DNA of 64,000 bases from JAJDOD01 sp039024895 (lineage in GTDB: Bacteria; Pseudomonadota; Alphaproteobacteria; Rhodobacterales; Rhodobacteraceae), in assembly GCA_039024895.1 (NCBI GenBank), contig JBCCPJ010000002.1:124001-188000 (forward strand). The letters are read 5' to 3'. The position numbers and the translations under genes were made by a program. Below the pieces are notes generated by a model that did no database searches, had not been told where the DNA came from, and saw nothing but the letters and a program-made list of their open reading frames with translations. This document shows, piece by piece, positions 27,500 through 36,179 of the stretch; positions within the stretch are counted from its first letter, which is position 1; every line of letters begins with the position of its first letter.

Positions 27500-28582
27500 T
27501 CACAAACGCGATTGCGGCACAAACACCATGCCCGCCGCCAATTTCCGCGCCGTGCGCACGAGACCAGCGGAGATCATGTCAAACGCTTCCCCGTCCCGCT
27601 TGTAATCCAGTACGACATTGAGCGCCCCCATGGGGTGTTCCAACGCCATGGGCACCGGGCCGTGATCCGGCAGATCAGCAAGGCCCGCACCCACCGTTCC
27701 AGGACAGGCGAGGCACGACGCCATGCATTGCGAGCCCGTAACTGCGAGGCTCGGGTGGCAGGTGAGTGGCATGAAATAGCGTGTCGCGGCGGTTCCGCCT
27801 GCGCGCGCGGGCGCCAGGAGCCCAAACTTCGGGGCGACAGAGTTGGCGACATCGCCCATCCCCATGCGCCGTCCGGCTTCCACCCGAATGGGTTCCATGC
27901 GCACATAGAAGTCACGGTTTTTATCGAGTTCCTCTGCCGTCTCATAGCCGGTGAGACCGAACGCCTCTGCGCGGGCGATCACCATGGGCATGGCGACATC
28001 CATGCAAGAAACTTCGATACCATCGATTTCGTCGATGCGTTGGCCGGTCGGGAACATCGAACCCGTGGCGCCGCCGACCACATCCATGAACATCAGCTCG
28101 ATTGGCGCTGCCGACCCGGGCACGCCGTCTATTTGGGCGTCTCCCTCGTAGGAGACGACGCCACCCGGCGTGTGCACCCGGGCCACGACGCGCGCGCCGG
28201 TATTTACGGCACGGATCTTCACCTCGGTCACATCGCCGTCGGGAGCCTTCAAGCCCATTTCGATGGCGGCGGGTGCAACGCCCACCAAGATGTTGCCACA
28301 GGTGGGCTTGTAGTCGACCTGGCCGTTCTCAACGCCGACTTGCGCGAAGAAATAGTCGATATCCGCCCAGTCATCTTCGGAGGGGCTAAGCATCGCGGTT
28401 TTCGTTGTGACCGCATTGCCGCCTCCAATCCCGTCGATGTTAAGGGGGTGCCCCGACCCGACCATGGCCACAAGCGCGCGAGACAGCGTGTCGCGATCTT
28501 CCGGCAGGTCACTGCGGTTCATGTAAGGCCCGCGCGATGTGCCGCCCCGCATGAAGAGGAACGGAATGGCCTGTTGTGTCAT
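27500..28582 (-). CDS. PrpF/GalD-family isomerase, probable 4-oxalomesaconate tautomerase
   Basis: A 360-residue protein of the diaminopimelate-epimerase-like fold used by PrpF, GalD and LigU. Landmarks are FLFMRGGTSRGPYM at the N-terminus, NIDGIGGGNAVTTKTA, KPTCGNILVG with the family Cys, VNTGARV and TPGGVVSYEGDAQIDGVPG. It resembles GalD-type 4-oxalomesaconate tautomerase of gallate/protocatechuate 4,5-cleavage, but aconitate isomerases and methylaconitate isomerases share these motifs. Its place right after a Tct tricarboxylate transporter makes a role on an imported tricarboxylate, such as aconitate, equally plausible. Start ATG at 28582; the longer frame enters the intergenic repeat. Confidence 0.75.
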   Translation of the reverse strand: MTQQAIPFLFMRGGTSRGPYMNRSDLPEDRDTLSRALVAMVGSGHPLNIDGIGGGNAVTTKTAMLSPSEDDWADIDYFFAQVGVENGQVDYKPTCGNILVGVAPAAIEMGLKAPDGDVTEVKIRAVNTGARVVARVHTPGGVVSYEGDAQIDGVPGSAAPIELMFMDVVGGATGSMFPTGQRIDEIDGIEVSCMDVAMPMVIARAEAFGLTGYETAEELDKNRDFYVRMEPIRVEAGRRMGMGDVANSVAPKFGLLAPARAGGTAATRYFMPLTCHPSLAVTGSQCMASCLACPGTVGAGLADLPDHGPVPMALEHPMGALNVVLDYKRDGEAFDMISAGLVRTARKLAAGMVFVPQSRL

Positions 28583-28612
28583 GGCGTATCCCCGGTGTTG
28601 ATGCGCTCTGGC

Positions 28613-28679
28613 GGAGGGAGGGGGCGCTGCCCCCATTGTCCATTGGACAGCCCCCCGAAGTATTTACAGACAGAAGAAG
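28613..28679 (-). repeat. Dispersed intergenic repeat, copy C
   Basis: On the minus strand the core (28679 down to 28651) reads CTTCTTCTGTCTG, then TAAATAC, then TTCGGGGGG. It is followed by a small dyad TGTCCA/TGGACA and then GGGGGC/GCCCCC. It fills the gap between the tctAB fusion gene and the tautomerase gene. Confidence 0.6.
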
Positions 28680-28682
28680 CCG

Positions 28683-30710
28683 TCATGTCAGCGGCCAAGG
28701 CAAATCGACCATACCTTGCAGGAGACCCGCCGGGAAATCGCGGTTGAGAAGCCCGGCCATGGTGCAGATGAAGGCAATGCCCGCCGCTGTGTAGAGTGCC
28801 GCGTAGCCAAAGCTGCGCCCGGCGCGGAACCGGATGAAGGCAAAGAGGAACAGCGCGAGAGCCAGGATGAACCCAATCAAGCTCGTCAGGATCAGCAACG
28901 CGGCAAACCAGGCCAGTGTGCTCCAGAGGCCGTGGGCGTTATCCTCCGAACTGTCGGCTTCGCGGTCCGCGAAGAGCGCGTGGGTCTCATCCGATAGCAT
29001 CATCTGGATCAAGAGGATCACGCCCCCCACGATGGCCACGCCTGAGACGAAGCGCGGGAAGACCCGGTCCGCCGCCGCAAAATCCGGGATCATCGATGCG
29101 TTGACAAAGGCGACGATCAAATAGGCCAGAACCGCCAGGAGGAAGATCAGGGGCGCGCGTTTTTTGCCAGAGCTGACAGCGCCTTCCGCCATGATCGTCT
29201 TTGCCTGCCTGAGGCCGATCACGACCGAGAGCACGGTAATAATAATCAACACGATCACAATCGGCGAAAAGATGTAGTCGATCCCGTCCTCAAAGCTCCT
29301 GCGGAAGCGCGATTGCGCAATCTGCACGGCCTGGTTGGCGTAAGTTTCGGCCGGGTTGGAGAGCACAAAGCCGATGAGGAAGGCCGGGCGCGACCAGTCG
29401 AACCGGCGCATCAAAATACCGAGAAGCCCGATGGCAAAGAGCGCCACAAGGTCCATGATGTCCTGCCCCGACTGGAACGCCGCGAAGGCGATAATCATGA
29501 AGAGGAAGGGCGCGAGCAGTGCAAAAGGTATCGTCGTCAGGCGGGCGATGCCACCTGAGGCACCGATACAGATGAGCGTGCCCACCACATTCGCCAATGC
29601 CAGCAACCAGACGATGGCATAGGTGATATCCAGATTGTTTTTCAGCATCGAGGGACCGACCTCGATATTGCCCGACCCGAGAAGTGCGATGGCGCCGATG
29701 AAGATCGCCATGGAACCGGAGCCCGGGATACCAAAGAGGAGCGTTGGTACGAGACCGCCGCCCTCCTTCGCGTTGTTCGAACTTTCGGGGCCGATCACGC
29801 CGCGAATTTCGCCCGATCCGAACTTTGACTTGTCCTTCGAAGTCTGGACCGAGTGGCCATAGGCGATCCAATCGACGACCGAACCACCGAGCCCTGGAAT
29901 GACACCAACGACAACCCCAATGATCGAGCAGCGGACGGAGAGCCAGATATTCTTGAACCAGTCGCCGACACCTTTCGACCAGCCGCCGCCCAGCGGTGAG
30001 CGGTCCGAGATGCTTCGGTCCTGTCTTAGCAAGGCCACGATCTCGGGAATGGCAAAGATACCGAGACCCACGATCACCAGTTTCAGCCCATCGACAAGGT
30101 AGGGCATGTCGTAGGTGGCCATGCGCAACTCGCCCGCACTGTCACCTTCGCCGATGGTGCCAATCATCATACCAAGCCCGGCCGCCACGATGCCCTTCAG
30201 CGCCACGCGGCCCGCCAGAATGCCGACCATCGACAAACCGAAAACGGTGATCATCAAAAGTTCTGGCGTTCGGAACTCCAGTACAATGGGGCGTGCTACG
30301 AGGATGAAGATGGTCAAAAACGCAGCGCCCACCAGCCCACCGAAGAGCGAGGAGGCGAAGGCGGCGGATAGGGCCCGGGCCGCCTCGCCCTTTTTCGCCA
30401 TCGGGAAGCCGTCGAGCACGGTGGCCTGACTGGCCGAGGAGCCAGGAATGCCCATGAGCACCGAGGCGAACGTGTCGGATGTGGGAACGACCGCGACCAT
30501 ACCGATCATCAGCGCAAGGCCCAGTACCGGCTCCATGCCGAACATGAATGGCAGCAGGAGCGACAAGCCCGCAATGCCTCCAAGGCCAGGGAATACTCCG
30601 ATGCAAAGTCCCATCACCACGCCGAGCACGAGGTAGCCAAGAACAATGGGCTGAAAGATCAGACTGGCGGCGTCCGATAGGGCGGGAAGAGCGAGTGTAA
30701 GGATTTCCAT
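28683..30710 (-). CDS. Fused tripartite tricarboxylate transporter permease (TctA-TctB)
   Basis: A 675-residue membrane protein. Residues 1 to about 500 form a TctA large permease (IGVFPGLGGIAGLSLLLPF, MGIPGSSASQATVLDGFPMA, and a second VIPGLGGSVVDWIAYGH copy). The last 150 residues have the four-helix TctB/DUF1468 pattern, beginning near APLIFLLAVLAYLIV. TctA and TctB are usually separate genes. I use the ATG at 30710 (MEILTLAL); a TTG at 30725 is also possible, and neither has a strong ribosome site. It works with the binding protein at 30963-32072. Confidence 0.88.
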   Translation of the reverse strand: MEILTLALPALSDAASLIFQPIVLGYLVLGVVMGLCIGVFPGLGGIAGLSLLLPFMFGMEPVLGLALMIGMVAVVPTSDTFASVLMGIPGSSASQATVLDGFPMAKKGEAARALSAAFASSLFGGLVGAAFLTIFILVARPIVLEFRTPELLMITVFGLSMVGILAGRVALKGIVAAGLGMMIGTIGEGDSAGELRMATYDMPYLVDGLKLVIVGLGIFAIPEIVALLRQDRSISDRSPLGGGWSKGVGDWFKNIWLSVRCSIIGVVVGVIPGLGGSVVDWIAYGHSVQTSKDKSKFGSGEIRGVIGPESSNNAKEGGGLVPTLLFGIPGSGSMAIFIGAIALLGSGNIEVGPSMLKNNLDITYAIVWLLALANVVGTLICIGASGGIARLTTIPFALLAPFLFMIIAFAAFQSGQDIMDLVALFAIGLLGILMRRFDWSRPAFLIGFVLSNPAETYANQAVQIAQSRFRRSFEDGIDYIFSPIVIVLIIITVLSVVIGLRQAKTIMAEGAVSSGKKRAPLIFLLAVLAYLIVAFVNASMIPDFAAADRVFPRFVSGVAIVGGVILLIQMMLSDETHALFADREADSSEDNAHGLWSTLAWFAALLILTSLIGFILALALFLFAFIRFRAGRSFGYAALYTAAGIAFICTMAGLLNRDFPAGLLQGMVDLPWPLT

Positions 30711-30924
30711 CTGGGAGCCGATCAATTCGGACGGGCGAAAGACGGAGGCGAGGCCGGGTTGCGCCCGATGGTTTTAGCTGTTCCTGACGATCAAGTGTCG
30801 CTGTTTGCCAAAGTCACGCAACGCCCGTTAAGGGCAAAGGTGGCTTGTACCGGCGCTTCAGACCGCAAGGTTCTGAAGTCACGCGTGCCAGCGCGCTTTC
30901 GAGGATCGTCAAGCATGATGCGAA

Positions 30925-30956
30925 AGGCGAGGCGCGTCATCCCACACGCCTCGCCT
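30925..30956 (-). terminator. Hairpin after the tctC gene
   Basis: A 10-bp perfect inverted repeat (AGGCGAGGCG / CGCCTCGCCT) with a 12-base loop lies 6 bp after the tctC stop. Only a short T-run follows on the minus strand. It probably attenuates readthrough into the tctAB gene 214 bp further on. Confidence 0.6.
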
Positions 30957-30962
30957 CTTGAC

Positions 30963-32072
30963 TTAGCCGTTCAGATCAACGCCGTAGCGGTCTTTCAGCC
31001 AGTCAACCACGAAGGTCTTTGCGCTGTCCGGTACAACGGTTGCACTTGAGAGTGCGCCTGCGGCCTCTTCTCCGGTCATCTGGGGATAAACGCCAAGACG
31101 TCCAGCGGAGATCTCAGCGAAATCTGCCCGAGCCTTGATATCTTCAAAAGCCTTGGCGTAGGTCACCATCGCATCTTCAGACGCGCCCGCAGGCAGGAAG
31201 ACCATTTTCTGCGCCGGGAACCCAGCCACGAAGAACGCCTTCCAGGCATCCCATTTCTCGCCGCTGGTTTCGCAGGACGGTGTGGCATCGCACACTTCCT
31301 TGAACGTTGGCATATCAGGGAAGGTTGGATCGCGCACAACGTTGCCGTCCGCATCCAGCGCACCCCAGCTCATCATCGGCACGGCTGTCCCGGCTTCGAC
31401 GAGCGGTGTAACGCCCTTCAGAAAGGATGACGACGTTTGGTAATCGATGTTTGCTTCGCCGCGCTCAAACATCAGGCGGCCATCGCCGCGCCCTTTGATG
31501 CCGAAAACCGGCTCGACATTCAGGCCGAGCATTTCCCAGGCCAGAAGCGGCACGAGATCAAGACGCGTGGCACCCTGGCTGCCGTAGATGAAGTCTTCGC
31601 CCTGCAGCGCCGTCGCGTCGAGGCCATCCATCTTGCCAGCGAGATCAGGTGGCAGGTAAGCGACGCCGCCCGTCCCGGACGCCAGCACCACGTTCCAGTC
31701 GCCATATTCGTAGCGCACACGCGGATCGCCCAAGAGATAGGGGAACTGCGTCGACCCCGAGGAGCCGAAGATCAGCGTGCCATCTTCATAAGCTTGTTCC
31801 TGGAACCAGTTCGCACCTTTGGTCGAACCTGCGCCCGGCATAAACTTGACGACGACAGTGGGGTTGCCCGGCAATGCCTCAGACAAGAGCGGGGCATAGA
31901 AGTTAGCCCACTTAGCTGAACCGCCGGTCTCCGAGAATGGAATGACCCACTCGACTGTCTTGCCTTCAAGGCTGATGCCGTGGCCACCGGCGGTGGATTC
32001 TGTGGCAAACGTCGCGGCGGCTGCGGCCACAAGGCCAAGAGCCACGCGGCGCGTGGTTTTCGTTACTGACAT
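30963..32072 (-). CDS. tctC: Tripartite tricarboxylate transporter substrate-binding protein (TctC/Bug family)
   Basis: A 369-residue periplasmic protein. The signal region has twin arginines (KTTRRVALGLVAAAAATFA), so Tat export is possible. The mature protein has VEWVIPFSETGGSAKWANFY, MPGAGSTKGANWF and IFGSSGSTQFPYLLGDPRV, a variant of the Bug-family pattern. AGGGAGG lies directly upstream of the ATG. It starts the minus-strand transport operon and is divergent from tctDE. The ligand is probably a di- or tricarboxylate. Confidence 0.86.
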   Translation of the reverse strand: MSVTKTTRRVALGLVAAAAATFATESTAGGHGISLEGKTVEWVIPFSETGGSAKWANFYAPLLSEALPGNPTVVVKFMPGAGSTKGANWFQEQAYEDGTLIFGSSGSTQFPYLLGDPRVRYEYGDWNVVLASGTGGVAYLPPDLAGKMDGLDATALQGEDFIYGSQGATRLDLVPLLAWEMLGLNVEPVFGIKGRGDGRLMFERGEANIDYQTSSSFLKGVTPLVEAGTAVPMMSWGALDADGNVVRDPTFPDMPTFKEVCDATPSCETSGEKWDAWKAFFVAGFPAQKMVFLPAGASEDAMVTYAKAFEDIKARADFAEISAGRLGVYPQMTGEEAAGALSSATVVPDSAKTFVVDWLKDRYGVDLNG

Positions 32073-32202
32073 ATTTTCCTCCCTTTGACGGCTCCGAGAG
32101 TCGGGACCGTCGCATGTTCCCAGCCGCCTCGAGACGGCTCAATAGCAGTATCATGCGGCACGAAGCTTGCATCAAGCCTTCATTACAGCAAAGTTTTGGC
32201 CC

Positions 32203-32874
32203 ATGCGTATCGCTGTGATCGAGGACAATGAAAGCCTGCGGAAAGGGATCACCTATCGTCTTGAAGACGAGGGGCACAGTGTGGATGCCTTAGGCGACGG
32301 GGCCGAAGCGTCGGTTCATATCGCACAGGAGGCAGTGGACATCATTGTACTCGACATCAATTTGCCCGGTCAGTCGGGTCTCGATGTGCTGCGCGCCATG
32401 CGCGAGCGCGGCGACCCGCGTCCGGTGATCCTGCTGACCGCGCGGTCTACGACGGAAGACCGGGTGCGCGGTCTTGATGCCGGTGCCGATGATTACCTGG
32501 TTAAGCCCTTTGCAATGGACGAATTGGTGGCGCGGGTGCGTGCCCTTGGCCGTCGGAAGGCGACCGCGCCCACACGCCGGATTGCCATTGGACCGCTCAT
32601 GCTTGAGCTGGAGCCGCTTCAGCTTTTGACCGATGCGGGCGCGCTCGATGTGCCGCGCCGCGAGTTGACCGTTCTGGCAGGATTAGCCGCCGCGAAGGGT
32701 GCGCCGGTCAGCAAGGAGCGCCTGTTGGACCTTGTCTACGGCGCTGGCAGTGAAACGGACGAGAAGGTGATTGAAGTCTATGTTTCTCGCCTGCGCAAAC
32801 GGCTGGCGAGCCATGGCGTGACGATCCGGGTGATCCGGGGCATCGGCTATGCCTTGAGTTCGGAGAGCGCATGA
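32203..32874 (+). CDS. tctD: OmpR-family response regulator (TctD-like)
   Basis: A 223-residue regulator. The receiver domain starts MRIAVIEDNESLRKG, the phosphorylated Asp lies in VLDINLPGQSG, and the conserved Lys in DDYLVKPF. The C-terminal winged-helix DNA-binding domain (DEKVIEVYVSRLRKRL, VIRGIGYAL) is of the OmpR type. Start at 32203; a longer frame from 32167 adds 12 residues of non-receiver sequence. It overlaps the kinase gene by 4 bp and is divergent from tctC, which it probably activates. Confidence 0.9.
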   Translation: MRIAVIEDNESLRKGITYRLEDEGHSVDALGDGAEASVHIAQEAVDIIVLDINLPGQSGLDVLRAMRERGDPRPVILLTARSTTEDRVRGLDAGADDYLVKPFAMDELVARVRALGRRKATAPTRRIAIGPLMLELEPLQLLTDAGALDVPRRELTVLAGLAAAKGAPVSKERLLDLVYGAGSETDEKVIEVYVSRLRKRLASHGVTIRVIRGIGYALSSESA

Positions 32875-34235
32875 GCCGCGCCTTGTCCCTTCGCCTGCGC
32901 CTGACCCTCATCATCCTATTGCCGCTGATGACCCTCGCCGTCATTGCGGGGCTTTGGCAGTTGAACAATGCGCGCCGCACGGCGGCGGACGTTTTTGACC
33001 GTAGCCTTCTGTCGGCGGCTTTGGCGGTGGCAAATGACGTCGCCATCTCGGGCGGCGACGCTTTGTCACCGGAAACGAGCGAGATATTGGCGAGCACCTC
33101 CGGCGGGCCGGTTTTCTATCATGTCTATGCGCCTGACGGGGTAATCGTGGCTGGCTACGCAACCCCGCCTGTGGGTATTCCGGTTTCGCGCACGGAGACG
33201 GCAAGCCCGACATATTTCGACGCGGTTTATCAGAGCCGGAACGTCAGCGGGGTGCGATTGCAGACCCGCACGGAGATTGAGGGGTTTGCTGGCATCTTCA
33301 CCACAACGGTATGGCAGGACAGGAATGTGCGTACCGTCTTTGTGCGTGACCTTGTGCTGCGCTCTTTCGTCGTAATCACCGGGCTCATAACCTGCCTGGC
33401 TCTGATTGTCTGGTTTGGCGTGCGGCGCGGACTGCGCCCGCTGACCGATCTGGAAGAGGCGATTGCAGCGCGTTCCAGCGATGAGTTGGCGCCGATCCGC
33501 CGCGCGGTGCCGCTTGAAGTGGAGGGGATCGTTGAGACGCTGAACCGGCTCTTCGCACAAGTCTCGCGCAGCATGACGGCGCAATCCGAATTTATCGCCA
33601 ATGCGGCGCATCAGTTGCACAACCCCATTGCCGGGGTCTTGTCGCTGGCCGAAGCTGTCAGCCATGCGCCGAATGAAACCGCTGCGCGCGCGCGGGCCGA
33701 AGACCTTGTGCAAGCTGCCGAACGGACGGCCCAACTCGGCCAACAGCTTTTGACGCTAGAGCGGGCCGAAGCGCTAAGCCCGCCCTCCGCTCAGAACCGC
33801 CTCGACCTTGTCGCGTTGCTGCCAACGTGGGTAGCGGGGTTGCGGGAGGACCTTCCGCAAGGCGTTGATCTTACGCTCACGCACTTGGACGCGCTTCCGG
33901 AGATCATTGGAGACGGCACAATGCTGCGCGAAGCCCTGGCAAATCTGGTCAACAACGCCGTTCTACATGGCGGACCGTCGCTAGGCGCAATTGATGTCGC
34001 CGCCGTCGCGTCTGATGCGCATCTTACGCTGTCGGTCGAAGATGACGGTGTCGGCATTCCGGAAGGCGACCGTGTGCGGGCGATGGAACGATTTTCACGA
34101 CTGTCGGAAACCTCATCCAGCGGATTGGGGTTGTCCATTGTCCGCGCCATCGCGCAGGCCCATGGGGGATCGCTGCGCTTGGAGGCTGGCGCGCGTGGTC
34201 TGCGGGTGGAAATCAACATTCCTGTGGTGACGTAA
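32871..34235 (+). CDS. tctE: Sensor histidine kinase (TctE-like)
   Basis: A 454-residue membrane kinase. A first transmembrane helix (LRLRLTLIILLPLMTLAVIAG) is followed by a periplasmic sensor region of about 130 residues and a second helix near SFVVITGLITCLALIVWFG. A HAMP-like linker leads to the phospho-acceptor box NAAHQLHNPIAGVLSLAE. The ATP-binding domain has LVNNAVLHG (N box), VEDDGVGIP (G1) and SSGLGLSIVRAIA (G2). It signals to the response regulator encoded just upstream (4-bp overlap). The signal is probably external carboxylate. Confidence 0.9.
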   Translation: MSRALSLRLRLTLIILLPLMTLAVIAGLWQLNNARRTAADVFDRSLLSAALAVANDVAISGGDALSPETSEILASTSGGPVFYHVYAPDGVIVAGYATPPVGIPVSRTETASPTYFDAVYQSRNVSGVRLQTRTEIEGFAGIFTTTVWQDRNVRTVFVRDLVLRSFVVITGLITCLALIVWFGVRRGLRPLTDLEEAIAARSSDELAPIRRAVPLEVEGIVETLNRLFAQVSRSMTAQSEFIANAAHQLHNPIAGVLSLAEAVSHAPNETAARARAEDLVQAAERTAQLGQQLLTLERAEALSPPSAQNRLDLVALLPTWVAGLREDLPQGVDLTLTHLDALPEIIGDGTMLREALANLVNNAVLHGGPSLGAIDVAAVASDAHLTLSVEDDGVGIPEGDRVRAMERFSRLSETSSSGLGLSIVRAIAQAHGGSLRLEAGARGLRVEINIPVVT

Positions 34236-34253
34236 GCGAGTGCGACCCAAACC

Positions 34254-34784
34254 ATGGTGAATTTCGTTGTTCCCCACGACGACAGATGGCCCGCAGCATT
34301 CGAGCGCGAGGCCGCCGTCCTCTCACGCGAATTGGCCGACTTACGGATCGAATTTCATCATATCGGCAGCACGGCAATTCCGGGCATTCTGGCAAAGCCG
34401 ATACTCGATATGTTGGGTGTCGTCGATGACTTGCCCCGGCTCGACGCGAGACAAGCCGCGTTCGAAGAAGCGGGATACGAAGCGATGGGCGCGTACGGTA
34501 TCGACGGCAGGCGCTACTTTCGGAAACACGACGAGAGCGGGCAGCGCACGCACCATCTCCATATCTTTGAACGCGGCGCACCGCATGTGGAGCGTCACCT
34601 CGCGTTTCGAGATTACTTGATCGCGCATCCCGCCGTGGCCCAAGCCTATTCCGACTTGAAGGCAAGGCTGCTGGCCGGAGATGATCCAAGTTGGGACGGC
34701 TACCTCGACGGCAAGGTACCGTTCATTCGTGAAACGGAGGCTGAGGCGATCCACTGGTATCGCTCACGAACCGAACCGCAGTAA
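34254..34784 (+). CDS. GrpB family protein (UPF0157, nucleotidyltransferase fold)
   Basis: A 176-residue protein with the GrpB signature FHHIGSTAIPGILAKPILDM near residues 35-55 and the later RTHHLHIFERG and LAFRDYLIAHP segments. The family has a minimal nucleotidyltransferase fold and no firmly assigned cellular role that I know of. It starts 18 bp after tctE and may be co-transcribed, but a functional link is doubtful. It is convergent with the flavin monooxygenase gene, 13 bp away. Confidence 0.85.
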   Translation: MVNFVVPHDDRWPAAFEREAAVLSRELADLRIEFHHIGSTAIPGILAKPILDMLGVVDDLPRLDARQAAFEEAGYEAMGAYGIDGRRYFRKHDESGQRTHHLHIFERGAPHVERHLAFRDYLIAHPAVAQAYSDLKARLLAGDDPSWDGYLDGKVPFIRETEAEAIHWYRSRTEPQ

Positions 34785-34797
34785 TGGGAAACCTGTC

Positions 34798-36069
34798 CTA
34801 GGCTATGGTCGCGCCTTCACGAATGATGGGCGGCGCTGCGTTCAATGCCTGAACGGCAAAACCAGCGGCGGACTTGTACTCGGCGAGAAAGGCCTGCCGC
34901 TCCGCTTCGGGCAACACGGTTTCAATGTCGTCGAAGACCCCGCCGCAACGCGCGTCGAGCAGGTCGAGCAAGCCAAACGGCCCGGCGCTTCGGTTCCGCA
35001 ACACAAGCTCAGAAATCGGCGCGCAAAGCTCGCGATCATAGGCGGCGAGCGCGGCGGCTTTGACGCCATGCTCCAGCATTTTCGCCCCAATGACGCGCGC
35101 ATCGACTATTGCCTGGCTCGCGCCGTTCGAGCCGGTGGGATACATGGCATGGGCGGCGTCGCCCATCAGCCCGACCAGTCCATCGACCCAACTTGGCACC
35201 GGATCCCGGTCAATCATCGGGTTTTCATAGGCGCAATCCGCCCGCTCCAACATATCGGGCACATTCAGCCAGTCGTACGAAAATGCCCGGAAGTGATGGG
35301 CAAACTCGGCCACATCCACGGGACGGAACCAGCGGCCATCGGGCCAATCGCCGGGGGTGTCGGTCGTCTGCTCTGCGATCCAGTTGATCCAAGCCGCACC
35401 ATCGGCATCCGGTTTTGAAATCGGATAGATCACCATGCGGCGACGGTGCGAACCGAGCCCGACAAAGGAAGCCCCACCCCGCAAGGGCCGCGCTCTAACC
35501 GTACCGCGCCACATGATTGCGCCGCCCCAGTGGACTTTGGGTTGGTCGGGATACATCTGCAACCGCACAGCAGAGTGGATGCCATCGGCACCGATCAGCA
35601 CATCGCCACGCACCGTTTCCGCCTGGCCAGTACGGTCGCGTATGCGTACGGAGACTTTCGTACCATCGGTCTCATACCGCTCGACCCGAGCACCGAGCTG
35701 CACCGTCCCGGCGCCCAACCGTTCAACGACTGTCTGATAAAGCAGCATGTGCAACGCGCCGCGATGGACGGCATATTGCGGCCAATGATACCCCGCCTCT
35801 GTTCCGCGCGGCTCGGCATGGACTTGCTTTCCGTTGAGACCAAGAAGGGCCCATTCGCGAATTGGCAGCCCCACGGCGTCAAGCGCTTCCCGGTCAATGC
35901 CAAGATCGAAAAATTCGCGCACCGCGTTGGGCTGGACGTTGATGCCAACGCCAAGCGGTTTCATTTCCCGTGCTGCTTCGAAGACACGCACCGGAACGCC
36001 GATCTGATGCAAGGTGAGCGCGAGGGTTAGCCCGCCGATGCCACCTCCCGCGATAATGACGCCGTCCAT
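34798..36069 (-). CDS. FAD-dependent aromatic-type monooxygenase (class A)
   Basis: A 423-residue flavoprotein monooxygenase. The N-terminal dinucleotide fold is VIIAGGGIGGLTLAL, the DG motif is LIGADGIHSAVR and the GD motif is GLMGDAAHAMYPTGSNGASQ. These define the p-hydroxybenzoate hydroxylase/salicylate hydroxylase group, which uses NAD(P)H and O2. I chose the ATG at 36069 (MDGVII), preceded by GGGAGCGGAG; the frame is open to 36099. It is divergent from the DctPQM operon. The substrate is unknown; an acidic ring compound taken up by that transporter is one possibility. Confidence 0.85.
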   Translation of the reverse strand: MDGVIIAGGGIGGLTLALTLHQIGVPVRVFEAAREMKPLGVGINVQPNAVREFFDLGIDREALDAVGLPIREWALLGLNGKQVHAEPRGTEAGYHWPQYAVHRGALHMLLYQTVVERLGAGTVQLGARVERYETDGTKVSVRIRDRTGQAETVRGDVLIGADGIHSAVRLQMYPDQPKVHWGGAIMWRGTVRARPLRGGASFVGLGSHRRRMVIYPISKPDADGAAWINWIAEQTTDTPGDWPDGRWFRPVDVAEFAHHFRAFSYDWLNVPDMLERADCAYENPMIDRDPVPSWVDGLVGLMGDAAHAMYPTGSNGASQAIVDARVIGAKMLEHGVKAAALAAYDRELCAPISELVLRNRSAGPFGLLDLLDARCGGVFDDIETVLPEAERQAFLAEYKSAAGFAVQALNAAPPIIREGATIA

Positions 36070-36179
36070 CGCTCCGCTCCCGAAAACACGTCTGGTCAAA
36101 TCTGCCGCTCTTCCGGTAAAGTCTAGCCCAACGTAATGCGCGCATAAACCGCGCCGTTTTCGACATTGGGAGGAACGTA

